Assembly: GCA_002077065.1 (NCBI GenBank)
Contig: NAJO01000072.1
Location: 62,001 to 126,000 of the forward strand
Reading direction: 5' to 3'
DNA: 64,000 nucleotides
DNA from: Cryoendolithus antarcticus
Lineage: Eukaryota; Ascomycota; Dothideomycetes; Cladosporiales; Cladosporiaceae
Part shown: positions 55,050-64,000 of the stretch, one piece after another
Layout: every line of letters starts with the position of its first letter
Numbering within the stretch: position 1 is the first letter of the stretch
Program-made: the position numbers and the translations under genes
The notes under the pieces: model-generated
What the model saw: only the letters and a program-made list of their open reading frames with translations
Databases searched by the model: none
What the model was told of the DNA's origin: nothing

Positions 55050-58000
55050 CATTGCTAGTGTTGGGATACAATTGGAGGTCGCACTTCGTGATTTCCAAGG
55101 CAAATTGACGCCACCCGAAAGAGCTCGCCTCCAGTCACTGAGAACAGTACCTGAAGCTACAGATGTGATGGTCATCACCGCGGAGTTAGACGCCGAAAAT
55201 GCGAAGCGTAAGACTCGAAGTGTTGCCAGCCGGCTGATCAAGCTCCTTGAGTCTATACAGCAATTCACAGGGGTCGTGAATACTTTCGTGTCGTCAAATC
55301 CAACTCTTGCAGCACTGTTGTGGGGAAGTGTAAAGCTGATGCTTCTAGTATGTTTACTTGACAAACACCAAGCGCTTTATGAGGACTGACAAGCTCAGCT
55401 CGCTAACAACAGTTGTGCTTATTTCGACAAGTTATCTTCTTTTCTAAACAAGATCGGACGTTGCTGCCCACGCTATGCAGATTATTCATCGCTTTTTATG
55501 GACGACAAAAGATTACAGGATAAATTGTGTGACTTCTACGCAGAGATTGTCAAGTGTTGCACACACGTGTGCGACATTCTCCACAGACCAGGTAGTTTCT
55601 AGGCTTGTCAAATGACTTGAACGTTCAAGAACTGATAAGTAGTAGGATGGATGAGTCTTGTCCGTAACGCTTGGGCAACTTTTGAATCGGAGTTTGGAGA
55701 GTTTCAAGATCGGCTGGAGAATATGCAAGATGAGATGGAAGGTGAACTTCGCCTTGCCTCTGATCGTGCCAGCTCAAAGGAGCGAGAGACGCAAGGTTCT
55801 CACCGTCGCGACATGATTTTATCCACAAGGCGAAATGATAGCGCTATAGCAAAAGTCCAGAAACAAGAACTTCGGCGACTAGCACAAGAGAAACGCAAGT
55901 GTAAAAGAGGTTTGACTAAAAGGGCTGAGTGGCTGACAAATCTCAGAAACTGAACGCGATCGTCTATTAAATAGGCTATCAGAGTATGACCAAAGCATCG
56001 CCTACAGGCAGGCGGCCTCGAAATGTTGTGCTGGTACAGGGCAATGGATTTCCACGGATCCAATCCTGCAAAGCTGGCAGGCAGCAGCAAGATCTTGTAC
56101 ACTTTGGCTCAGCGGCAGATGTGAGTACTCGGCCACGTGAACAGGAATCTACTCACTGACAATTTCAGTGGGCTGTGGAAAGTCGGTCCTTATGTATGTT
56201 ACAGAATTCCTGCAAAAACATATATTCTAACTAGCAACAAGGTCACAGGTTGTGAATTACCTCTATGGAACTTGCTCCTCACGGGATGTGCGGACGGTAT
56301 ACTTTTTCTGCCGCTTCAACAATAAGGCGTCCATTCTCGCAGACACTATTTTACGTTCGCTGCTACGTCAATGCTTAGATCCGAAATCACTGCCTACGGA
56401 CATCGAGAGCAATCTTTAAAAACTTCTTCGACAGACTTGGGTTGAACCAAGCGCGCTTTGCGGCATTTTGAAGTCAGCAACATCTCGGTATCGTACGGTC
56501 TACATGATCATCGATGGTATCGATGAGTGTGATACAGCCCAGCGCTCAATCATCTTGGAGAACCTCAGCAAGCTTGTCAGCTCTTCTGGAGGAGTCGTGA
56601 AGCTTGTTGTCGCCAGTCGCAACACGGTCGCGAGACCTTTATCAGCATCCTCAACACATATTCTGGATATCAATCTACGCCAGAGCAACTTCCAAGAAGA
56701 CGTTGGTACATTCATCGACGAGACCCTCGCACTTAGGATAGATGTTGTTGTCCTTCATGTTGGAGATCCATACGTAATTATCGAAGCTAGGGAAGCATTG
56801 TTGTCTGGAGCAAAGGGCATGTGAGTACACCCGAATCTTTCCACAGGTATCATCAAGCTCACCAGTACAGGTTTCTATGGGTTGCTTTGCAATTGGATAG
56901 TATCTGCCGTCAAACAAGTGACGAGAACATACGACTTACCATACGACATTTGCCGAAAGATCTCAAAGAAACGTATGTTCGGATGCTGTCCCGCATACAG
57001 CTCGACGAGAAAACGTCACTAGCATTTCGAGCCTTCAAATGGGTCGCTGTATCGCAAAGGCCTCTGACTCTTCCAGAACTGACAGAAGCCCTCGCAATTG
57101 AACGCTTCGCCAAGTTCTCCAGACCCGAGCGTATGGTAAACGACCCTTCGAGAATCATACCCTGGTGCGAGGGGCTGTTGATACTGCAGGAGGATGGCGA
57201 AGTCCAATTTGCACATCCTACTGTCAAGAAAGTATTGACAGATGTAGGAGAAACGAATCGAGTCCGAGTCTTTGGTTTTACTTTGTTCGCGGCCAATAAG
57301 GAAGTTGGCGAACTCTGCATGACTTATCTTGACTTCAACGAGTTCAAAACTCAACTGGTTAAGGCATCGAAACCCCGTCACTTGCCAGCACGCGTAGTCA
57401 TCGAGTCTTCCATGCCAACAAACATCAACACAAAGCTTGCGAAGGCATTACTTAAGCTCTCTCAGATTCGATCACGATCCATTAAGGATAGCCCTGACAT
57501 CTTGCGTTCCCTAGCTCAGGCTCACTTTGATGGAAACGGCAAGTCACCTATCACGACAGCGGTGCAACATCCCTTTCTGGCCTATGAATCCAGGCATTGG
57601 CTAGCGCACTCCTGCAATTTCCAAACCAACGATCGCATCTGGACACTCTGGCATAGCATAGCTACAGGGAATGAGAGTCTCGCATTGAAACCTTGGACTT
57701 CATATGACTGGACTCACAATAAGTGCATTGTCAGTTCCTGTATTCTTCATTTGAATCATGTTGCATTGTTCCATGTGCTCTTTCGTATAGACGATACCGC
57801 TGATTATAAGGAGGTAGCATGGTTACTGGAAAATGCAGCATACTTCGCACACATCGTGCTGGTAAGGGCTATACTTGAGCTTGGCTTCACCAAAAAAACG
57901 GATATCAATCGAGCACTGCAGCTAGCAGCCAGAGGAGGGCACCTCGACGTATCAGAGGAACTGCTTGCTGCAACGGCCGATGTTAATGCCGCTGCAGCAG

Positions 58001-58932
58001 AGGAGTACGGTCGCACGGCTCTACAGGCAGCGGCTGAAGGAGGCCACCTTGACGTTGTAGAGAGACTGCTCGCTGCAAAGGCTGATGTAAATGCCACCGC
58101 AGTGGGGTCTGATGGCCGCACGGCTCTACAGGCAGCGGCTGAAGGAGGCCACCTCGACGTGGTAGAGAGACTGCTCGCTGCAAAGGCTGATGTCAATGCT
58201 GCCGCAGCAGAGGAGTCCGGTCGGACGGCTCTACAGGCAGCGGCTGAAGGAGGCCACCTTGACGTGGTAGAGAGACTGCTCGCCGCAAAGGCTGATGTCA
58301 ATGCCGCCGCAGCAGAGTACTATGGTCTCACGGCTCTGTAGGCAGCGGCTGGAGGAGGCTACCTCGACGTGGTAGAGAGACTGCTCGCCGCAAAGGCTGA
58401 TGTCAATGCCGCCGCAGCAGAGTACTATGGTCTCACGGCTCTGTAGGCAGCGGCTGGAGGAGGCTACCTCGACGTGGTCGAGAGACTGCTCGCCGTAAAG
58501 GCTGATGTCAATGCCGCCGCAGTAAAGCGCTCTGGTCTCACGGCTCTGCAGGCAGCGGCTGGAGGAGGCCACCTCGACGTTGTAGAGAGACTGCTCGCCG
58601 CAAAGGCTGATGTCAATGCCGCCGCAGCAGAGTACTCTGGTCGCACGGCTCTGCAGGCAACAGCTGGAGGAGGCCACCTCGACGTGGTAGAGAGACTGCT
58701 TGCCGCAAAGGCTGATGTCAATGCCGCCGCAGCATTCGACTCTGGTCGCATGGCTCTGCAGGCAGCAGCTGGAGGAGGCCACCTCGACGTGGTAGAGAGA
58801 CTGCTCGCCGCAAAGGCTGATGTCAATGCCGCCGCAGCAAAGTACGCTGGTGGTCGCACGGCTCTGCAGGCAGCTGTCAAAGGAGGCCACCTTTGGGTTG
58901 CAGAAATGCTCAAGACATTTGGTGCAAAATAA
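55050..58932 (+). pseudogene. NACHT-ankyrin (NLR/STAND-like) protein gene, broken
   Basis: N-terminal helical domain (VGIQLEVALRDFQGKLTPPE; LAALLWGSVKLMLL), likely interrupted by an intron from 55348; then ATFESEFGEFQDRLENMQDE. A one-base shift near 55945 leads to TERDRLLNRLSEYDQSIAYR and TGQWISTDPILQSWQAAARS. A 49-bp intron (56120-56168, GTGAGT...TCAG) splits the P-loop GRLGCGKSVLMY. TAA at 56228 and 56417 follow (both CAA to TAA by context). Walker B-like MIIDGIDECD lies at 56504-56533. The winged-helix/linker part reads LPKDLKETYVRMLSRIQLDE, then a long helical part, then ten ankyrin units (57906-58932), two with TAG stops. The last repeats and C-terminus (WVAEMLKTFGAK) are otherwise in frame. 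Family role: cytosolic non-self or stress sensor in fungal heterokaryon incompatibility-type reactions; this copy looks dead. Confidence 0.85.
57907..58930 (+). repeat. Ankyrin repeat array, 105-bp units
   Basis: Ten units of 35 codons; the middle eight are nearly identical (TALQAAAEGGHLDVVERLLA, AKADVNAAAAE). Units five and six both carry TAG (58339-58341 and 58444-58446) and a Tyr for His change (GGYLDV), exactly 105 bp apart. Confidence 0.95.
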
Positions 58933-59261
58933 TGCACAACTCAGCTTTTGACCTTTGACCCCAACCCGGTACAAAACGCAAATCAGATTTCTTGCAACGT
59001 TGATTGCATGTCATACAATATGGTGTTCATGATGAGATCGATAGCCGTCACTTTTGTGTGCATGAAGTTGATGCTGCAATATAGCGCAAGTGCATCATGG
59101 ACCAGATTGGTATCCATTGGGTAATTTATGATCGAGCAAGGAAGCTCTGGCATTAGGTTAGTGCTTCTGTCTAACAATAAGTATTGAACGTGAACCAAGC
59201 GTATGTACTCATGATATGCGCTGTTGCTAATGCTAGGCGCGCTAGCGTCTCTTCTAGAGAT
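58933..59261. other. No gene seen
   Basis: 3' side of the NLR-like gene up to a LINE tail. Nothing coding recognised. Confidence 0.4.
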
Positions 59262-59335
59262 GTATGAATAAATGAATGTTTTTCCCCCGCCCGGCGCTAG
59301 TATCTGAAGGGCTCTGGCTATATATTGTACAATCA
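59262..59335 (-). repeat. LINE 3' tail, severely 5'-truncated copy
   Basis: Reverse-strand ATATAGCCAGAGCCCTTCAG, then CTAGCGCCGGGCGGGGGAAA and CATTCATTTATTCAT. It matches the 3' end of the LINE at 22415-22475. Confidence 0.8.
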
Positions 59336-60591
59336 CTGCCTCACTGAGATCCCATTCCAGAATGGAATCGACTCGATATGATATATCTACTAACCCAATC
59401 CAGTTAGCGTAATGGTTCCCGAAGGGTCAATATGATTATGCCAATATGAATTTAGTCCCGTAGAGATATACGTTCCAGATTACAGCGGGCTTGAGCGTAG
59501 GGTGTCCCAAGTACATCGCCATTCATAGAAGTAGTATAAGTCATCGTTGTTGGTGTATATCACAATGTGAACAAGTGGAGGACTGGGAACGAGTCATGTG
59601 CGCTGAGTCAGCGAACCAACCTGAGGACTGACCCGTTCCCAGTTATCGACCAATTGCCGTCCGGCAGCCCTTCCCTTCCTCGACCCTACGACTTGGATCC
59701 TCCTCCCTCGAGAGGTCGGTGTACGCGCGCCGGCTCGCGTAACTCACCCATCGCAGCGTACGCGGATTGATCCCATGCATGAGAGTTGGAGGACACCCTG
59801 TTTGACAAATCTGTCTCTTTGTTACTCCCAAATTATCCCTCGTCAACACGTGATTCCTGTCGGGGAGGTTGGGCTACGACGATTCTGCGAATCCGGGGCA
59901 AGAATCGCATCGCCGTCAACGCTCACGCGTCTCTCTTCCGTCGGTAAAGGCGCCTTCGCGCTCTACACCTATGTTGGAAGTGACTATGTCGCGACGTGCA
60001 GCTTCCTGTTATACAGCTTCCTTGGCATGCGCTGCTGCATAAACAACTTCCTCCTACTGCATAGATGACACAAGTACCATGACAAGATTCGGTTACTCTA
60101 GCCCGTAAAGTTCTGGACACCTCGACAGCCAAGCCTCTTTGTAATTGTCTGTCTCGTGAGCTATTCCTCCTTCTACCCTTTGTAATACTTCTATAGCAGA
60201 CATAGCGCGCTCGTGCTGTCATGCTTCCCAAGTGACCGCTGCAAATCGATCTGCTGTCAAGACTTGGTCCCATACTCTTTCTCCATTTTAGGACTCTTTT
60301 AGCGTTCCGCCCCACCCTACAAGGTAGTCACATTCGACACTTTCATGCCACACATCTGTACACTTGCTGACCTAGATAGTCACGTTCAGTGCAAATGGCT
60401 AGATTATAGAGCGTATTGGACTCTAGTGGACTCAGCACTTTAAGAAGCATACCCGATAGAAGACTGTTGGAAGCATAGCAATCTTTCAATCATTGCAGAC
60501 AACCCCCAACCTTCCTGTTCACCCATCAGTTTTTGTATCAGTTATGAGTCCGGTCTGCTAGACCGCACTGCCAAAGCCGAGACCTTGAATA
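59336..60591. other. No gene supported
   Basis: Short frames (59567-59770, 59775-60068, minus 60315-59923) without recognisable similarity. No mobile-element ends. Confidence 0.35.
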
Positions 60592-60730
60592 AGGTCACAT
60601 CATCCTTTGGGAGTCAAGTCTCCTCAAAGACTTGACAGAGAGAGATTTACCGCGCCATCGAGATACTGGCAAGGACCCAGAAGAGGTCACATCATCCTTT
60701 GGGAGTCGGATCTTTGAGGAGTTTTGACAG
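60592..60730. repeat. Pair of direct repeats (about 23 bp, 91-93 bp apart)
   Basis: GGTCACATCATCCTTTGGGA then GTC occurs near 60593 and again near 60685. Each is followed by a related CTC/TTTGAGGAG...TTGACAG segment, so a unit of about 90 bp has been duplicated. Confidence 0.75.
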
Positions 60731-60778
60731 ACAGACGCACTACGCACCGAGCGTGTGCAAGAAGCCAGCATAAGAGTC

Positions 60779-60922
60779 TGTAGAAACAGCATTTGTAGGA
60801 ATCCATGGCTGTGTCATTGAGTGGCTGTCTGCAGTAACTATATAGCTGTGGTGAGGGGCTGCTACGTCAGCCTTCTTAGGAACCACGATCCCTGTGAATT
60901 GTGCAGTGGTCTGAGCAGTATT
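60779..60922 (+). repeat. Dispersed repeat, copy 2
   Basis: TGTAGAAACAGCATTTGTAG to GTGCAGTGGTCTG; same order of words as 19926-20072. Together they show an element of about 145 bp present at least twice within 41 kb. Confidence 0.75.
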
Positions 60923-60944
60923 TCAACAGTGATTGCCAACCGTG

Positions 60945-61062
60945 TAAGCAGTAAACGCGGCATTATACACATGTGAAGTCGTAGCAAGCAGTAAATGGCT
61001 TTATACGCCAGTGAAGTTATAGCAAGTATCGAACGCGGCTTTATGCGCACGTGAATACATGG
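60945..61062. repeat. Three degenerate tandem repeats of about 38-40 bp
   Basis: Units share AGCAGTAAA/AGTATCGAA, CGCGGC or TGGC, TTTATRCGC, GTGAA and GT(C/T)(G/A)TAGCA. Confidence 0.65.
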
Positions 61063-61223
61063 TCGCGGATAGTGACTTAGTGCGTATATGATGGCATACT
61101 AGCACCATGTACGCGAGTGAATGCCGCTCTCGTTCTTACCGTGTCCACTTCATTACACTTCCGAGACCACGGTTCTGTCCGGAGTACTTATAATAGCTTC
61201 TAGTCGCTCGGATATCTATTCTA

Positions 61224-61376
61224 GTTAGGGCATGGAGAAATATCGACGCCTTAAGGCGGTACGTATGCTTTGTCGCACTCCTGAGACGGCGGCTTTTTCT
61301 CAAAAGACCTGAAAATGTCTTGTCGTCGCTCAAGACGCGATTCTACCCAGGGCATGGAGAGATATCGACGCCTTTT
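61224..61376. repeat. Direct repeat, 26 bp, two copies
   Basis: AGGGCATGGAGA then R-ATATCGACGCCTT occurs near 61227 and near 61351. The surroundings also share TTGTCGC words. Confidence 0.65.
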
Positions 61377-61629
61377 GTCGCATGTACATGATTCTTTCAA
61401 TCGTGGACTAGTCCAGAATCCCAGGTCACGGGACGATCTCGATTGTTGACCAGTCCAGTATCGTAAGGCACGAAATTACCCGATCCTCCTTCCCTATATA
61501 CCCTTTGCATACTCTCCCGTCCGTCCAGCACAACCTCTATGTATCCTCCCGATCCCGCCAGTACACGACCAATTCAACTTTTATGTTGCCTTCCGATGTA
61601 TTCCCTAGTATATCGATACTGTAACACCA
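61377..61629. other. No gene seen
   Basis: Between the direct repeats and the OrsD/helicase-family remnant. Nothing recognised. Confidence 0.35.
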
Positions 61630-64000
61630 TCTAGAATTCCTACAAATCGTCCTGCTCTCCTTGCTGCTTACTCCCCGGGCCTTCGCTATAATCCCTACGA
61701 GATCTGCCTCTCTTTGCAGCCGGACCGACCTGATTGATTTTATTGTCAAGCAGCCGCTTACAAGGTAGTAAGGAGTTCGGGGCTAACCCAAGGAACTAAT
61801 GCCACTCCTGGCTGACCTTCCAATACTTCAATCGCTTTGCCTCTACATAGCCCGGTGCTTCCTCTATACCCTGGGTGTAAATCGCACCTGCCGTCCAAGT
61901 GGAAAGAGGAGCCTGTCCGTCGGCCAATCCTGTATCGTCGGCGTCGTGGTCCCGCTTGAAGCAGCCGCACTGAAGGTGCTTACTTGACATTGCAATTTCC
62001 AGATGTTTGTATAAAGAATTATTGAGCGAACTCCAAAGGCCCCCTTTATCTCGCGTTGGAGGTTAGTACTCAGCCTTGAACTATTCCAAGGCTCTATAGA
62101 GCCCTCTCTAGCCCAGAGAAATGGCGATTCTTCGTCGTTCTTACCGAGGGCCAGTAGCTTAAGCTTGCGTTCAAAAGGCCCTAAGAGCCACAAGTAGTAA
62201 ACGAGGAGCTCGCCAACCTCTCTCGGGAGGTATCGATGGTAACCTTTGTGTATACGGTCACGTTATAACCTTTGTGGTAAGTTGTGATAGTACCGAGCAT
62301 ATCGTTGTCGACAAATACGCTACGGTGGTGGACGCTTACGGTGTTGATGCAGCGTAGGCTAAGGATCTCGGTACCGCGCGCCGGCTGGCCGGATGTTATA
62401 TGGATTACTCGCAGGAGTCGCTCGGGAAACGCGTTGAGCTGTTGCTGTTAGGTCTTCACAGCGGCTTGCCTCCAGCACACCTGCTTGGCTGAGCTTCCCG
62501 GGAGGATAAACTCGTCCTGTAACCTGGCGTTTGCTGATACGCGCTGGAGCAGCCAATTTTCACGGCACGGCAGCGGTCCTTCTAGGTTTTGTAGGTCCTG
62601 CAGGAAGTTCCGGCCACTGGCGTTGTCGACCGCATTGTCCCTAATGCGGTGCATCCGAAACCCTATACCCAGGTCGTCGCGGGACTCACTAGAGTGGAGT
62701 TGTAGTTGGCCTTCAAGCTACGCCTGCGCCTTCTCGACCTGGTCTCTTACAAAGTCTTGGAATGACTTTACACCGAGATGCTGGGAGCTCCTTGTAGGAC
62801 AGCGACTGGCCGTCGCCTGACCGAGACATAACGCTAAGGCATGTCGTCAAGTCCCGCAACTCCTTGCAGTACATCCGCAATCGGTTGGCCTAGCGGAAAG
62901 GAGGACTGCGTCCCATGGGCTATAGAGCGGGCCCGCATCTTGTCGAGAAGGTCTGATGACTGCGCTAGTATGCCCTCTCCCGCAGCCGCAACGGCCCTCT
63001 GTGTAACAAGCATCTTTGAGATCTTGATGAAGCCGGAGAGGCAGGGAGTATAGTTGTAGGCATCCTTTATGACACCCTTGTTGCCGTCTATGACGAGGAC
63101 GGCGAGGAAACCAACAACAGCACTTTCAAACAGGTCCCCTCGGAGGTCGTGATTCAGCGGGGACATCCATGGGTCGAGGCAGCTGTCGTCTAGGGCGTTG
63201 TTTAGCTGCTCTGCAACCGCCGTAGCCTGCGCGCCCGTAGCGTGGCCTGCGCCTACGATTTGAACCCAGTTATTGGCTCTCCTGGGTGCCTTGTCGAGAG
63301 TAGATAGCTGCTGGCCCGTCAACCGGTGCCGAAGTGATATGCTCCCGCCGCCCTGCTGCGCACGGTAGGTAAAGCATAGTGGCGCCTTCCACACCCCGAT
63401 GTAGCGCCTCCACGTTGTCCTCTGTACTTCACCATTAGGGGCCGGTCTGTAGCGCTGGGGCGCTGCAAGAAGCCTCTGACCCGTGTCTGATCAAAGACGT
63501 TGATACTCTCGCTGTAGACGAGATTAGTATGCATCGTCAACGACCCGTTTCAGGCTCTTGCATATCGCAGACAGTACTGTCTCCAAGTCTTGGTCTGGCT
63601 AAGCGACAAGTGCCGCGGTAGCATGCATGTCGCACCTGCCAAGGTAGCTAGTCCACCGCGTCATCTGTAGCCAGGGCGTCACCTCTCTGGCGCTTGCCTG
63701 CTTGGGTACCATCTGTCCCGACTGGTCCGGAGACTACTTGAGGGTGGCGAGATCTTTGAGAACCGCACTCGCAAGTGTATCGGCCAGCGCTTCTTGCTCC
63801 TGCTGTTTTTGCTGCTGCTCTTTGTAGTACCGTGCTCGGGGGTGTAGGCAACCCCAAAGTACCCGATGCGAATCCCGGTACGGAAAATGCCCTGGCAGCG
63901 TAGGGGTCTGGGGGTGTCGGCGCCCCGTTGCTTGATAGAATGCTTCCTCTCGATCGTCCACTGCGCCGCCTCTCCTGTCGTTGCCCATACCTCAGCCGCG
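61630..64000 (-). pseudogene. OrsD/RecQ-like helicase family protein, middle part, runs off the window
   Basis: Minus strand, N- to C-terminal from 64000: a Gln/Glu-rich helical segment (YYKEQQQKQQEQEALADTLA); TYRAQQGGGSISLRHRLTGQ (63394 on); DLRGDLFESAVVGFLAVLVI then DGNKGVIKDAYNYTPCLSGF and IKISKMLVTQRAVAAAGEGI; a shift near 62830; IRDNAVDNASGRNFLQDLQN and LPCRENWLLQRVSANARLQD (62654-62448); a largely lost middle near 62250-62400; WLLGPFERKLKLLALGKNDE then ESPFLWAREGSIEPWNSSRL (62193-62060); CGCFKRDHDADDTGLADGQA and PGYVEAKRLKYWKVSQEWH, fading near 61630. The order matches the part between zinc finger and helicase core in this family. The zinc finger lies beyond the window and the helicase core is not found. 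Several frameshifts, so a remnant. Confidence 0.75.

Noticed and set aside
57907..58930. CRISPR-like array of regular repeats
   Set aside because: Units are 105 bp, contiguous with no spacers, and encode ankyrin repeats in a eukaryotic gene.
57804..58974. Long open frames on the minus strand opposite the ankyrin array
   Set aside because: They arise because the 105-bp unit has no stop in those frames; the plus strand carries the conserved ankyrin consensus and the NACHT context.
1..64000. Starship-type giant element
   Set aside because: I found no DUF3435-like tyrosine recombinase captain gene and no matching long-range ends.

Overview
The window looks like repeat-rich, gene-poor DNA of a filamentous ascomycete (Pezizomycotina; Dothideomycetes is my tentative guess). 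The signs are 50-75 bp spliceosomal introns with GT...AG ends and CTAAC-type branch sites, Fot1/pogo, hAT and Tad-like LINE elements, OrsD/DUF3505 plus RecQ-like helicase fragments of the kind found near fungal telomeres, NACHT-ankyrin genes, and many in-frame stops that read as CAA/CAG changed to TAA/TAG, as repeat-induced point mutation (RIP) would leave. There is no operon structure, and I see no rRNA or tRNA.

Layout. 0.4-1.3 kb: decayed Tc1 transposase. 2.0-5.1 kb: long gene of bacterial architecture (PKD-like, permuted papain-like, carboxypeptidase-regulatory-like) carrying one fungal-type intron. 5.4-6.1 kb: first OrsD-type fragment. 7.3-9.2 kb: intact two-intron kelch-type membrane protein gene, minus strand. 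10-12.2 kb: Fot-like stub joined to a hAT remnant, then an ankyrin gene with one stop. 12.5-15.1 kb: two OrsD-type fragments, the second interrupted by a complete pogo element. 15.4-17.2 kb: broken HMG-CoA lyase/enoyl-CoA hydratase fusion gene, minus strand. 17.6-22.5 kb: Fot-like element and a 5'-truncated LINE. 22.6-25.4 kb: decayed gene of an unnamed repeated family and a C2H2/3CxxC zinc-finger gene. 26.2-27.1 kb: DUF7587-like gene. 27.7-38.2 kb: nested transposon cluster with two solo LTRs, a LINE split by a second Fot-like copy, a RecQ-like helicase fragment split by an LTR, and a pogo element with perfect 59-bp TIRs inside a LINE tail. 38.2-39.5 kb: second member of the unnamed family. 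43-46 kb: degraded ankyrin and unassigned sequence. 46.9-49.9 kb: multi-exon LIM gene with a fungal STAND-type N-terminal domain. 50.9-53.8 kb: another OrsD-type fragment and a decayed MFSD5-type transporter. 55.0-58.9 kb: NACHT-ankyrin (NLR-like) gene with near-identical 105-bp ankyrin repeats. 59-61.7 kb: LINE tail and short repeats. 61.6-64.0 kb: OrsD/helicase-family pseudogene running off the right end.

The genes do not form a pathway. They are islands (kelch protein, DUF7587, zinc finger, LIM protein, NLR) in transposon debris. The insertion order can partly be read: LINE, then the second Fot copy into it; LINE tail, then the 36-kb pogo element; OrsD fragment, then the 13-kb pogo element; helicase fragment, then an LTR element. 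Most reading frames are broken by C-to-T stops or single-base deletions. At least one deletion is a GG-to-G change in a repeat whose sister copies are intact, so some breaks could be assembly errors. Family names here come from recognising motifs, without database searches.
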